Assembly (NCBI RefSeq): GCF_032681285.1
Contig: NZ_CP136336.1
Coordinates: forward strand, 310,001-374,000
Source of the DNA: Piscinibacter gummiphilus
GTDB lineage: Bacteria > Pseudomonadota > Gammaproteobacteria > Burkholderiales > Burkholderiaceae_C
DNA length: 64,000 nt
Direction of reading: 5' to 3'
Below, piece after piece: positions 48,867-57,074 of the stretch. Numbering within the stretch: the first letter of the stretch is position 1; every line of letters begins with the position of its first letter. The position numbers and the translations under genes are program-made. The notes under the pieces are model-generated. The model saw only the letters and a program-made list of their open reading frames with translations. It had not been told where the DNA came from and searched no databases.

Positions 48867-49390
48867 GTGCGGGGCTCCAGCGGCGGATAGGTGCGCGCCG
48901 GGCCTTCAGGCGCAGAGGCGGCCGGCTCGGGCTTGGGCGGCACCGGCAGGGCCTTGATCTCCTCCGGCGTCAGCGCGAGCTTGGGCGCCTTGCGCGGCGT
49001 CTTCGCGGTGTCGATCGACGACACGAAATCGCGCTCGGAGGGCAGGTCGGGGGCGTCGAGGCTCTTCAGCTTCTCGCCTTCGAAGAGTGCCACCACCTTG
49101 CGCTGCTGGGGCTCGGCGCCCTGGCGGCGGATGGTGAAGACGTAGTCCCAACGGTCGGCATGGAAGACGTCGGTGAGCAGCGGCGAGCCGAGGATGTCGC
49201 GCACCTGGGTGCGCGTCTGTCCGGGTTTGACGAGCGCGACCTGCTCCTGGGTCAGCACGTTGCCCTGCACGACCTCGATGCGGTAGGGGGTGATGAAGCC
49301 GAGGAAGTGGTCGCTGGATTGCAGCGAACTGCAGCCCGCGAGCAGGATGGCGGCCAGCGGGCTGGCAATGCGAGGAAACGACATGCGCAT
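48863..49390 (-). CDS. bamE: Outer membrane assembly lipoprotein BamE
   Basis: A 175-residue lipoprotein of the BAM complex. Signal and lipobox are [11 protein letters not shown]. The SmpA/OmlA domain follows: [51 protein letters not shown] Pro/Ala-rich C-terminal extension of about 60 residues exceeds E. coli BamE. A second in-frame ATG lies at 49384. It is divergent from fur, as in several betaproteobacteria. Confidence 0.93.
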   Translation of the reverse strand: MRMSFPRIASPLAAILLAGCSSLQSSDHFLGFITPYRIEVVQGNVLTQEQVALVKPGQTRTQVRDILGSPLLTDVFHADRWDYVFTIRRQGAEPQQRKVVALFEGEKLKSLDAPDLPSERDFVSSIDTAKTPRKAPKLALTPEEIKALPVPPKPEPAASAPEGPARTYPPLEPRT

Positions 49391-49488
49391 GGGGCGTTGC
49401 AGAAGGGGTGGCGGCCTGCTGAGGTGAGGCCAACCTCGATATGATCCGCGGATTCTAGGGGTGCGTTGCGCCCTGCTGGACAGCCCCC

Positions 49489-49920
49489 ATGTCAAACGCC
49501 GAAGACCTCAAGAGCAGTGGCCTCAAGGCCACGCTCCCCCGCATCAAGATCCTGGACGTGTTCCACCAGTCCAGCCAACGGCACATGACCGCGGAAGACG
49601 TGTTCAAGTCGCTGCTGACGGAAGGGGCCGACATCGGCCTGGCCACGGTCTACCGGGTGCTGATGCAGTTCGAGCAGGCGGGCATCCTGTCGCGCAACCA
49701 TTTCGAGTCGGGCAAGGCGGTATTCGAGCTCAACGAGGGCAAGCACCACGACCACCTGGTGTGCATCGACTGCGGGCGTGTGGAGGAGTTCTACGACCCC
49801 GAGATCGAGAAGCGGCAGAACGCCATTGCCGAAACCAAGGGCTTTCAGCTGCAGGACCACGCGCTGTCGCTCTACGCGGTCTGCACCAAGAAGAACTGCC
49901 AGTACAAGACCGGCAAGTAA
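49489..49920 (+). CDS. fur: Ferric uptake regulator
   Basis: A 143-residue Fur protein. The N-terminal winged helix is followed by the metal-binding [16 protein letters not shown] with the conserved His cluster and zinc cysteine pair, and a second cysteine pair in CTKKNC. It represses iron-uptake genes with Fe2+ as co-repressor. TATGAT at 49440-49445 may be its -10 element with a poor -35. It converges with hprK, five bases away. Confidence 0.96.
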   Translation: MSNAEDLKSSGLKATLPRIKILDVFHQSSQRHMTAEDVFKSLLTEGADIGLATVYRVLMQFEQAGILSRNHFESGKAVFELNEGKHHDHLVCIDCGRVEEFYDPEIEKRQNAIAETKGFQLQDHALSLYAVCTKKNCQYKTGK

Positions 49921-49925
49921 AGGCC

Positions 49926-50876
49926 CTATTCGGGCTTCTGCATGGCCTTCTGGTGCCGCTCGATGAACTCGCGGTAGGTGTCGATGCCGCGCAGCTGCAG
50001 GATGGTGTTGCGCACGGCCGCCTCGACCAGCACAGCCAGGTTGCGGCCGGCGTCCACCGCGATCACCACCTTGCGGATCGGGACGCTGAGCACGTCTTCG
50101 TTCAGCGGCTCGTAGGGCAGGCGTTCGAAGTCGCGCTCCAGCGTCTCCTTGCGCACCAGGTGCACGATGAGCTTCAAGCGCATCTTGCGGCGCACCGCGG
50201 TCTCGCCAAAGATCGACTTGATGTCGAGCAGGCCGATGCCGCGCACTTCGAGCAGGTTCATCAGCAGCTCGGGGCAGCGGCCTTCGATGGCGGTCTGCGA
50301 GATGCGGTAGAGGTCGACGGCATCGTCGGCCACCAGGCCGTGGCCGCGCGAGATCAGTTCCAGGCCGAGTTCGCTCTTGCCGAGGCCCGATTCGCCGGTC
50401 AGCAGGACGCCCACGCCCAGGATGTCCATGAAGACCCCATGCCGCGTCGTGCGCTCTGCGAACAGCTGCGCCAGGTAGCCGCGCACCACGTCGATCACGT
50501 GGCCGGCCGAGCCGTCGGTGACGAAGAGCGGGATGTCGGCGCGGTCGCACAGCGCCACCAGCTTGTCGGGTGGCGTCTGGTTGTCGGCCACGATGACCAC
50601 CGGCGGCTCCAGCGTCACGATGCGCTGGATGCGGCGTTCCTGGTCTTCGGGAGACGAGTCCTGCAGGTAGGCGACCTCACGCCGGCCGACGATCTGCACC
50701 CGGTAGGGGTGGATGTAGTTGAGGTAGCCCACCAGGTCGGCCGCCGATTGCGCATTGCGCACAGCGGCTTCGTCGAAGCGACGCTCGGGGTGGGCATGGC
50801 CGGCAACCCATTCCCAACGCAGGGCCGGCCGGTGTTCTTCGAACAGCGCTTCCGCGCTGATGACTGAGGGCTTCAC
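49926..50876 (-). CDS. hprK: HPr kinase/phosphorylase
   Basis: A 316-residue enzyme that phosphorylates HPr on serine. Walker A is [17 protein letters not shown], and the family signature [19 protein letters not shown] follows. The N-terminal domain is complete. In betaproteobacteria it links the nitrogen-PTS state to metabolism. It is encoded 34 bases after ptsN on the same strand. Confidence 0.96.
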   Translation of the reverse strand: MKPSVISAEALFEEHRPALRWEWVAGHAHPERRFDEAAVRNAQSAADLVGYLNYIHPYRVQIVGRREVAYLQDSSPEDQERRIQRIVTLEPPVVIVADNQTPPDKLVALCDRADIPLFVTDGSAGHVIDVVRGYLAQLFAERTTRHGVFMDILGVGVLLTGESGLGKSELGLELISRGHGLVADDAVDLYRISQTAIEGRCPELLMNLLEVRGIGLLDIKSIFGETAVRRKMRLKLIVHLVRKETLERDFERLPYEPLNEDVLSVPIRKVVIAVDAGRNLAVLVEAAVRNTILQLRGIDTYREFIERHQKAMQKPE

Positions 50877-50910
50877 GCGGCGAGGATAAACCGAGTGGCG
50901 AGCTGGCCGC

Positions 50911-51381
50911 TCAGGCGACCGACTTCAACGGTTCCCAGTTGGAGATCAGCTCATGCACCTTCGCTGCCGTGTGCTCGGTCTTGAGACGCTCGCGCAACTC
51001 GCGATCGCTCAGCATCTCGGCGATCTCGGACAGGATCTCGAGGTGGCGCTGGGTGGCCGCTTCGGGCACCAGCAGGAAGATCAGGAGGCTCACCGGCTCG
51101 TCGTCCGGTGCGTCGAAGGGAATCGGCTGCTGGACGCGCACCACCGCAGCCAGCGGATTCTTCAAACCCTTGATGCGGCCGTGGGGGATGGCCACGCCAT
51201 GGCCGAGGCCGGTGGAGCCGAGCCGCTCGCGCGCAAACAGGTTGTCGGTGACCGTGGCACGCGCGATGGAGTGCTGGTTTTCGAACAGCAGACCGGCGTG
51301 CTCGAACGCGCGCTTCTTGCTGGTGGCCTCTACGTCAACGAGTACGTTGGCGAGCGGCAGGATGGCGGACAGTCGGTTCAT
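50911..51381 (-). CDS. ptsN: Nitrogen-PTS EIIA protein
   Basis: A 156-residue EIIA of the fructose/mannitol family. The phosphorylation His is in [16 protein letters not shown]. Family regions ALLFENQHS and [19 protein letters not shown] are present. EIIANtr regulates K+ transport and other targets by protein contact according to its phosphorylation. It is separated from hpf by a terminator and a hairpin, so it probably has its own promoter, unlike the usual hpf-ptsN coupling. Confidence 0.95.
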   Translation of the reverse strand: MNRLSAILPLANVLVDVEATSKKRAFEHAGLLFENQHSIARATVTDNLFARERLGSTGLGHGVAIPHGRIKGLKNPLAAVVRVQQPIPFDAPDDEPVSLLIFLLVPEAATQRHLEILSEIAEMLSDRELRERLKTEHTAAKVHELISNWEPLKSVA

Positions 51382-51500
51382 CGCAGGTCACGTTCGAGCC
51401 TCGCAAGAGGCGCCTGGTTCCACGGGCGACCAGGGTGACCGATCATAGAACCGGGCCCTTTCCTTGCGCACGCTCGTGCATCGGCAATGCGAGGAATTGT

Positions 51501-51531
51501 GCACTCGCTGCTGCGCAGCAGCAACGAGTGC
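51501..51531. repeat. Bulged hairpin between hpf terminator and ptsN
   Basis: GCACTCG (51501-51507) pairs with CGAGTGC (51525-51531); inside them CTGCTGCGCAGCAG is a perfect palindrome, with CAA as a one-sided bulge. On the reverse strand the hairpin would lie in the ptsN leader, about 120 bases before its start. Function unknown; no T run follows. Confidence 0.5.
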
Positions 51532-51582
51532 TGCTCACCGGGCCCCTGTGTGTGGTGAACGTGCGAAAACGGAGCGCGCACG

Positions 51583-51606
51583 AAAAAGCGGCCCGTGGGC
51601 CGCTTT
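51583..51606 (-). terminator. Terminator of hpf
   Basis: AAAGCGGCCC and GGGCCGCTTT form a 10-bp stem with a two-base GT/AC centre (in practice a four-base loop), followed on the reverse strand by TTTTTCG. It begins 25 bases after the hpf stop. Confidence 0.8.
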
Positions 51607-51630
51607 CATGCACTGGAAAGAGGCGTTGCC

Positions 51631-51969
51631 TCAGAGCGTGGCATCCATGCGCTTGGGCGCGAGGTGGTGGTGGTCCTGCAGCTTGTCCTTGTGCCGCATG
51701 ACCTGGCGGTCGAGCTTGTCCATCAGCTGGTCGATCGCGGCGTAGAGGTCTTCGTGCGAGTGCTCGACGAAGATGTCCTTGCCCTTCACGTGCAGCGTGA
51801 CCTCGGCCTTCTGCCTTCGTTCCTTCTCCTTCAGCTTCTCTACCGACAGCAGCACGTTGATGTCCACGACTTGATCGAAGTGACGCGTGATCCGGTCCAA
51901 TTTCGTAAGCACGTACTCACGCAGGGCTGGGCTCACATCGAGGTGATGGCCGCTGATCGTCAAATTCAT
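51631..51969 (-). CDS. hpf: Ribosome hibernation promoting factor (short form)
   Basis: A 112-residue protein that binds 30S subunits in stationary phase. It starts [20 protein letters not shown] and contains [20 protein letters not shown] and [21 protein letters not shown], all typical of HPF. AGGAG stands eight bases before the ATG at 51969. The usual neighbour rpoN is absent upstream; instead a 480-base region with a polypurine tract on the opposite strand precedes it. Own terminator. Confidence 0.95.
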   Translation of the reverse strand: MNLTISGHHLDVSPALREYVLTKLDRITRHFDQVVDINVLLSVEKLKEKERRQKAEVTLHVKGKDIFVEHSHEDLYAAIDQLMDKLDRQVMRHKDKLQDHHHLAPKRMDATL

Positions 51970-51989
51970 CGGGGACTCCTTTCGCAAGG

Positions 51990-52050
51990 CGGGTGGGAAA
52001 AGCGGGGAAGGAAGAGAGAGAGGAGGGGGAGGCGGGGAAGAGGGGGCGGA
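51990..52050. other. Polypurine/polypyrimidine tract in the hpf upstream region
   Basis: The forward strand is almost entirely G and A across about 60 bases, with several G runs of three to five. The reverse (hpf coding) strand is therefore a pyrimidine tract just upstream of the hpf ribosome-binding site. The rest of the 483-base hpf-corA gap holds the corA promoter and leader; I see no further gene. Confidence 0.6.
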
Positions 52051-52215
52051 AATCGCAGTGGTCGAGACCAGTGTGCGCCCGAAACCGGAGAGTGACAAGC
52101 GGGTGACAACGACGTTCGCAGGCTTGTTCGCGCGCATTCCTGCGTCGGATCAAGCCGCTGTCTTTTCCATCACGGAAGCAGCGTTTTTCGACGGGCTTTC
52201 GCGGGTTGACTCGGC

Positions 52216-52245
52216 TTGATGACCGTGCAGAACGGGTGTGATAAT
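52216..52245 (+). promoter_or_regulatory. Promoter of corA with extended -10
   Basis: TTGATG (52216-52221), 18-base spacer, GATAAT (52240-52245) preceded by TGT, that is an extended -10 (TGnGATAAT). Transcription from here would give a leader of about 200 bases before corA. Confidence 0.55.
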
Positions 52246-52284
52246 CCGCCGTTTTCGTACACGGAGTGCGACCCCCGCATATGG

Positions 52285-52380
52285 ACAGCAGTCACCCTCG
52301 GTGACCGTCCGCTCTGACGCTCGACAGGTGCCCACCCCTCGGTGAAGCGCCCGTGGCCCTGGGTGAGACGGTTCCCCGCG
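52285..52380 (+). promoter_or_regulatory. Structured corA leader (candidate)
   Basis: The leader contains a small hairpin GTCACC-CTC-GGTGAC (about 52290-52304), and the CCCTCGGTGA motif occurs twice (about 52295 and 52336). Further GC-rich pairing is possible. Mg2+ transporters are often controlled by leader RNAs, but I cannot match this one to a known riboswitch family. Confidence 0.3.
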
Positions 52381-52453
52381 TTAGCCCCTCTCCCTTTATT
52401 GGCCACCACCCCACGGCGCCCCATGCAGCCCGTGCGGACCTGTCGGAGCCCGC

Positions 52454-53416
52454 ATGCTCAACGTCTTTACGCTGGCCAATGGCCGGCTGTTCCAGGAAGA
52501 AATCGAAAACCCCGGCGCACTCGCCAACGTGCGCCCGGTGTGGGTCGACCTGGAAGCCCCCACCCCCGAAGAGAAGACCTGGATCGCCGAACGTTTCGGC
52601 GTGACCATCCCCGAAGACGTGGTCGACGACGACCTGGAGGAATCGGCCCGCTTCTATGAGGAAGACAACGGCGAGCTGCACATCCGCTCGGACTTCCTGA
52701 TCGACGATGACGATACCCGCCGCAACGTGCGGGTCGCCTTCATCCTGCACAACAAGGTGCTGTTCTCGATCCACGGCGAAGACCTGCCCGTCTTCCGCCT
52801 GCTGCGCCTGCGCGCGCGCCGCATCCCCGCGCTGATCGAAGACGCGAAGGACGTGCTGCTCAAGCTCTACGACGCCGACGCCGAGTACAGCGCCGATGCA
52901 CTCGAAGGCATCTACGACAACCTCGAAAAAGTCAGCGCGCGTGTGCTGAAGGAAGAGGTCAACGACCAGGCCGCCGGCCAGGCGCTCGCCGCCATCGCCA
53001 AAGAGGAAGACTTGAACGGCCGCATCCGCCGCAACGTGATGGACACGCGCCGTGCCTTGAGCTTCATGATGCGCAGCCGCATGCTCAATGCGGAGCAGTT
53101 CGAGGAGGCCCGCCAGATCCTGCGCGACATCGACTCGCTCGACTCGCACACCGCCTTCCTCTTCGACAAGATCAACTTCCTGATGGACGCCACCGTCGGC
53201 TTCATCAACATCAACCAGAACAAGATCATCAAGATCTTCTCGGTGGCGAGCGTGGCCTTGCTGCCGCCGACGCTGATCGCGAGCATCTACGGCATGAACT
53301 TCCAGGCCATGCCCGAGCTGACCTGGCGTTTCGGCTATCCGTTCGCCATCGGCCTGATGATCGTCAGCATCGTGTCGCCCTTCTGGTACTTCAACCGCAA
53401 GGGCTGGCTCAAGTAA
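52454..53416 (+). CDS. corA: CorA magnesium/cobalt transporter
   Basis: A 320-residue pentameric channel subunit. A large acidic cytoplasmic domain (EDVVDDDLEESARFYEEDNG) and long helix precede two C-terminal transmembrane helices. The selectivity motif is IASIYGMNFQAMPEL, and the end RKGWLK is typical. It carries Mg2+ into the cell. It is monocistronic or followed by the secreted hydratase-like gene 30 bases downstream. Confidence 0.95.
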   Translation: MLNVFTLANGRLFQEEIENPGALANVRPVWVDLEAPTPEEKTWIAERFGVTIPEDVVDDDLEESARFYEEDNGELHIRSDFLIDDDDTRRNVRVAFILHNKVLFSIHGEDLPVFRLLRLRARRIPALIEDAKDVLLKLYDADAEYSADALEGIYDNLEKVSARVLKEEVNDQAAGQALAAIAKEEDLNGRIRRNVMDTRRALSFMMRSRMLNAEQFEEARQILRDIDSLDSHTAFLFDKINFLMDATVGFININQNKIIKIFSVASVALLPPTLIASIYGMNFQAMPELTWRFGYPFAIGLMIVSIVSPFWYFNRKGWLK

Positions 53417-53446
53417 GGTGTGACCACATCCGGAGGAGAGCTCGCC

Positions 53447-54313
53447 ATGACCGTTCTGCGTTTCGTCGTTGCCCTGGTTCTTGTTGCCGCCGCCGCGGCG
53501 TCGCAGGCCGAGTGCCTGAGCGATGCCCAGGCTGCGGCCCTCGTCGACGCCTTCGTCGCCAAGACACCTGCCGCCAACCCGGAGGGTCTCAACGAGGCCG
53601 ACGGCGCTTGCAGCCGCGCCAAGGTCAACGCGGCGCTCGCCAAGCGCTACGGCACGGTGGTCGGCTACAAGGCCGGCCTCACCAACCCGGCGGTGCAGAA
53701 GCGCTTCAACTACGACCGCCCGGTGTGGGGCGTGCTCTACCAGGGCATGCTGCTGCCCAATGGCAGCACTGTCGAAGCAGGCTTCGGGGCGCGGCCGCTG
53801 TACGAGGCCGACCTGCTGGTGCGTGTGAAGAGCGCCGCGGTCAACGATGCCAAGACCCCGGAAGACGTGCTGGCGGCCATCGACCAGCTCATACCCTTCA
53901 TCGAGCTGCCCGACCTCATGGTGCAGGCGCCGCCCAAGCTCAACGGCCCGGCGATCAGCGCGATCAACGTCGGCGCACGGCTCGGCGTGACGGGCACGCC
54001 GGTCGCGATTCCGCTGTATCGGGCCGAGCGTTTTGCGATGCTCGATGCGCTGCGCGACATGACGGTGGTGCTGAGCGACGCGAGCGGTGCCGAGCTGGCA
54101 CGCGGCAAGGGCAGCGACATCCTCGGCCACCCGCTCAACGCCGTCGTGTGGCTGGCCGAGGCGCTGGCCAAAGAGGGCAAGGCCATGAAGCCGGGTGACC
54201 TGATCAGCCTCGGCTCCTTCTCGCCGCTGCTGCCGCCCAAGGCCGGCGCGGGCGCCACCGTCACCTACATCGGACTGCCCGATGCCAAGCCGGTGTCGGT
54301 GAGCTTCAAGTAG
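53447..54313 (+). CDS. Secreted 2-keto-4-pentenoate hydratase-like protein (FAH fold)
   Basis: A 288-residue protein. GGAGGAG precedes the ATG at 53447. An unmistakable signal peptide (TVLRFVVALVLVAAAAASQA) is followed by a Cys-containing start (ECLSDAQAAALVDAF) and a hydratase/fumarylacetoacetase-like domain: VVGYKAGLTNPAVQKRF, RPLYEADLLVRV, PFIELPDLM and LGHPLNAVVWLAEAL. Members of the MhpD/DmpE/HpcG group act in the cytoplasm on meta-cleavage products; export to the periplasm is unusual. No aromatic degradation genes are adjacent. Substrate unknown. Confidence 0.82.
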   Translation: MTVLRFVVALVLVAAAAASQAECLSDAQAAALVDAFVAKTPAANPEGLNEADGACSRAKVNAALAKRYGTVVGYKAGLTNPAVQKRFNYDRPVWGVLYQGMLLPNGSTVEAGFGARPLYEADLLVRVKSAAVNDAKTPEDVLAAIDQLIPFIELPDLMVQAPPKLNGPAISAINVGARLGVTGTPVAIPLYRAERFAMLDALRDMTVVLSDASGAELARGKGSDILGHPLNAVVWLAEALAKEGKAMKPGDLISLGSFSPLLPPKAGAGATVTYIGLPDAKPVSVSFK

Positions 54314-54634
54314 TCAGCGCGCCGGCTTCTTCTTCGAAGCCGCGAGCGCCTTGCTTTCCTTCTTGAGCCCCCGCGACACCGGGCACACCACCTGCATGAA
54401 CGACGCCAGCGTGCTGGCGAGGTTGTCGCCCTGCAGTCGGTAAAACACGAACTGCCCGCGCTTCTCGCCGGTCACGAGCCCGGCCGACTCCAGGATCTTC
54501 AGGTGCTTGGACAGCGAGGGCTTCGTCATGTCGAAGCGCGAAGCGATCTCGCCGGCGGACAACTCCGTCTCGGCGAGGTACGCGAGGATCTTGCGGCGCG
54601 GCGTGGACGCCAGGGCTTCGAACACTTTGTCCAT
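54314..54634 (-). CDS. ArsR-family transcriptional regulator (SdpR-like)
   Basis: A 106-residue winged-helix repressor: FEALASTPRRKILAYLAETE, SAGEIASRFDMTKPSLSKHL, SAGLVTGEKRGQFVFYRL. There is only one cysteine (VVCPVSR), so it is not a typical metal sensor. A Lys-rich tail follows. Its stop abuts the end of the hydratase gene. It diverges from the DCC-family gene, and the AT-rich space between them carries an inverted repeat suited to binding it. Confidence 0.9.
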   Translation of the reverse strand: MDKVFEALASTPRRKILAYLAETELSAGEIASRFDMTKPSLSKHLKILESAGLVTGEKRGQFVFYRLQGDNLASTLASFMQVVCPVSRGLKKESKALAASKKKPAR

Positions 54635-54666
54635 GGCGGCAGATGATAGCGCTGCTAGTTGATTAT

Positions 54667-54690
54667 TTAATTAGGCAGTTAGCTAATTAA
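54667..54690. promoter_or_regulatory. ArsR-type operator between divergent genes
   Basis: TTAATTAG (54667-54674) and CTAATTAA (54683-54690) form an exact inverted repeat with an eight-base centre, inside a markedly AT-rich stretch in otherwise GC-rich DNA. It lies 33 bases from the arsR start and 7 bases before the DCC-gene start, so binding would block both promoters. Confidence 0.6.
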
Positions 54691-54696
54691 CGCTTT

Positions 54697-55128
54697 ATGA
54701 TGGGCGCCATGGAAGCGACCCACTCCACTCGCCAGACGCCCGTTCCCCCTGCCACCGCAGAGCCGGCACCCGATGCCGCGGCCACCGTCTACTACAACAG
54801 CGCCTGCCCGGTGTGTGACGCCGGCATCCGATCGCAGCGCGAGCGCATGCAAGGCTGCAACGTGCACTGGGTCGACGTGCACCAGAACCCGCAATCCGCC
54901 CAGGCGCTGGGCCTCGATCTGGAGCAAGTGCGCGAGCGCCTGCATGTCCGCGCCGCGGACGGGCACATGCACATCGGCGCCGATGCGCTGGCCGCACTCT
55001 GGTCGCAGTCGCCCGGCCAACGCTGGCTGGGTGCGCTGGCGCGCCGCCTGCGCTGGCTCGGCCGGCCGCTCTACAACGCCTTCGCCCGCGGCCTCTATCG
55101 CTGGAATCGCCGGCGCGGCCATTGGTGA
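54697..55128 (+). CDS. DCC-family (DUF393) thiol-disulfide protein
   Basis: A 143-residue protein of the DUF393 family: VYYNSACPVCDAGI with the characteristic CxxC near residue 37, then a short thioredoxin-like core and a C-terminal basic amphipathic helix (RWLGRPLYNAFARGLYRWNR) that may touch the membrane. Start may also be 54700 or 54709. It faces an ArsR regulator across a candidate operator and is 29 bases before ubiG. Family function is unproven; a redox role is assumed from the CxxC. Confidence 0.82.
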   Translation: MMGAMEATHSTRQTPVPPATAEPAPDAAATVYYNSACPVCDAGIRSQRERMQGCNVHWVDVHQNPQSAQALGLDLEQVRERLHVRAADGHMHIGADALAALWSQSPGQRWLGALARRLRWLGRPLYNAFARGLYRWNRRRGHW

Positions 55129-55157
55129 CATACCGTCTTCGCCACAAGGAGGGAGCC

Positions 55158-55871
55158 ATGAGCACACTCAACGCCGACCCCGCGGAACTCGCCCGTTTCA
55201 ACGCCCTGGCCGAGCGCTGGTGGGACGAAGACTCCGAATTCCGCCCCCTGCACCGCATCAACCCGCATCGCCTCGACTGGATCGATGCCCTGGCTGGCCT
55301 TCGCGGCAAGCAGGTGCTCGACGTCGGCTGCGGCGGCGGCATCCTCGCGGAAAGCATGGCCCGGCGTGGCGCCCGGGTGGATGGCATCGACATGGCCGCG
55401 ATGCCCTTGCGCATCGCGCGCGCCCATGCCGAGCGGGTGGGCGAAGCGAACGTCGCCTACGCCGACAGCAGCGCCGAAGACTGGGCGCAGCATCACGCCG
55501 GCCGCTACGACGTGGTCACCTGCATGGAGATGCTGGAGCACGTGCCCGACCCCGCCGCCGTGGTGGCAGCCTGCGCACGCCTGGCCAGGCCGGGCGGCTG
55601 GGTGTTCTTCTCCACCATCAACCGCAACCCGTTGAGCTACCTCGTGGCGATCGTCGGTGCGGAGCGGGTGCTGCGCCTCTTGCCGCGAGGCACCCACACC
55701 TACTCGCGCCTCATCAGGCCGGCCGAACTGCGGGGCATGGCCACACGTGCCGGCTTGTCGCTGCACGAGCAGCGCGGCCTCGGCTACAACCCGCTGACGC
55801 AGCGCTTCCGCCTGCACCGCTTCATGGGCATCGGCTACCTGCTGGCGATGCGGGCCGGCGCTTCAGCCTGA
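55158..55871 (+). CDS. ubiG: Ubiquinone biosynthesis O-methyltransferase
   Basis: A 237-residue class I methyltransferase that performs both O-methylations of ubiquinone synthesis. The UbiG start FNALAERWWDEDSEFRPLH, SAM motif VLDVGCGGGILAE, and MEMLEHVPDP, INRNPLSYL and GTHTYSRLIRPAEL are diagnostic. ATG at 55158 has GGAGGGAG upstream. It overlaps the convergent end of the lipid operon by nine bases. Confidence 0.94.
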   Translation: MSTLNADPAELARFNALAERWWDEDSEFRPLHRINPHRLDWIDALAGLRGKQVLDVGCGGGILAESMARRGARVDGIDMAAMPLRIARAHAERVGEANVAYADSSAEDWAQHHAGRYDVVTCMEMLEHVPDPAAVVAACARLARPGGWVFFSTINRNPLSYLVAIVGAERVLRLLPRGTHTYSRLIRPAELRGMATRAGLSLHEQRGLGYNPLTQRFRLHRFMGIGYLLAMRAGASA

Positions 55872-56303
55872 CGCGCGCTTCTTCAGCCAGCGCATCAGGC
55901 TGCCCACCAGCGGCAGCTTCTCGTACAGCTCTTCGGCAGCGTCCCAGTAGTCGCGGTGGTGCAGGATGAGTCCGATCGCGTCGAGCTGCAGCTGCGAGCC
56001 GCCGTGCACCGTCTGCAGGCCCTCGCGGTAGCGCTTGAAGCGGAAGAGAAAGTCCCAGCTCAGGAAACACTGATCGCCTTGCACGATGACGTCGCGCACC
56101 ACGAAGCGCGGCTCGTCGAGCGCGTCGAACATGTGGCGGAAGACCTGCTGGACCGCCGACAGGCCGCGCACGTCGTTGAACGGGTCCTTGAAGTGCGCCT
56201 TTGCCGCATAGAACTCGCCGAGCCGCGCCACGTCGTCGCGCGTGAAGTGCTCGAAAAGCTCGACGATGCGTGCGACACGCGGATCGGCCGTCTTCTGCGT
56301 CAC
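55863..56303 (-). CDS. NTF2/SnoaL-like protein, last gene of the lipid operon
   Basis: A 146-residue NTF2-fold protein: RVARIVELFEHFTRDDVARL, FYAAKAHFKDPFNDVRG, and RDYWDAAEELYEKLP, typical of the nuclear-transport-factor-2-like proteins found next to CFA/DUF1365 genes. The GTG at 56303 overlaps the SDR stop (GTGA) with GGAG ten bases upstream; ATG at 56318 is an alternative. NTF2-like proteins act as isomerases, dehydratases or ligand holders. Here the role is unknown but surely linked to the operon. Confidence 0.82.
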   Translation of the reverse strand: MTQKTADPRVARIVELFEHFTRDDVARLGEFYAAKAHFKDPFNDVRGLSAVQQVFRHMFDALDEPRFVVRDVIVQGDQCFLSWDFLFRFKRYREGLQTVHGGSQLQLDAIGLILHHRDYWDAAEELYEKLPLVGSLMRWLKKRASG

Positions 56304-57073
56304 AGGCCCGTGCTCCATCGGATGGCGCGGAAGTAGAGCGCGTCGCTCACGTGCGTCAATGCCTTCAGGCACAAGGTGAAGCGCTTGGGGAAATGGATCT
56401 CGAAGCGCCCTTGCGCCCAGCCCTTCAGGATCTCTTCGGCCGCCTGCTCGGGTGTGAGCAAGGCCGGCATCGCGAATTCGTTCTGCGCGGTGAGCGGCGT
56501 TTCGACAAACCCGGGGTTGATGACCGACGCTCCGATGCCCAGCGGCTCCAGGTCGAGATAGAGCGTCTGGGCGAGATTGATGAGGGCCGCTTTGGTCGGC
56601 CCATACGCGAGCGAATTGGGCAGTCCGCGGTAGCCGGCCACGCTGGAGACGAGGCTCAGGTGCCCGCTCTTTTGCTGCAGCAGCACCGGCAGCACCGCAT
56701 CGAGCAGGTGCAGGGCGCCGATGTAGTTGACCTGCTGGTGGCGCACCGCTTCGTCGAGGTCGAACTGCGTGGCCCGCAGCGCCTTGTAGTAGCCGGCGCA
56801 GTAGAGCGCGAGGTCGATGCGGCCGTGGTGCAGCACCAGCTGCTGCGCCGCGCGTGACACCGCATCGCGGTCCGTCACGTCCAGCGGCAGCCCCACGCTG
56901 CCGGGGTGGCTCTTCTCGAAGGCCTTGAGCGCGCCCTCGTTGCGGGCCGACACGATGACCTGTGCGCCGCGGGCATGCAGTGCGGCGGCGGTGGCGCGGC
57001 CGATGCCGGTCGAGGCGCCGACGAGCCAGACCACCTGGCCGTTCCAGTCGGTGATGCGAGGGTTGAGTGGCAT
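56300..57073 (-). CDS. Short-chain dehydrogenase/reductase
   Basis: A 257-residue SDR. The cofactor motif is WLVGASTGIGRATAAAL, the NNAG-like region YCAGYYK, and the catalytic Ser and YxxxK are in SSVAGYRGLPNSLAYGPTK. The TGxxxGxG and downstream features suit NADP(H). It probably reduces or oxidises a hydroxy/keto group of a lipid intermediate or a related metabolite. It follows the DUF3833 gene by one base and precedes the NTF2-like gene with a four-base overlap. Confidence 0.9.
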   Translation of the reverse strand: MPLNPRITDWNGQVVWLVGASTGIGRATAAALHARGAQVIVSARNEGALKAFEKSHPGSVGLPLDVTDRDAVSRAAQQLVLHHGRIDLALYCAGYYKALRATQFDLDEAVRHQQVNYIGALHLLDAVLPVLLQQKSGHLSLVSSVAGYRGLPNSLAYGPTKAALINLAQTLYLDLEPLGIGASVINPGFVETPLTAQNEFAMPALLTPEQAAEEILKGWAQGRFEIHFPKRFTLCLKALTHVSDALYFRAIRWSTGL

Positions 57074-57074
57074 G

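Noticed and set aside
52285..52400. yybP-ykoY-type manganese riboswitch before corA
   Set aside because: A GAGAC-like segment is present but the conserved 5' GGGGAGUA and the paired P1 are not convincing.
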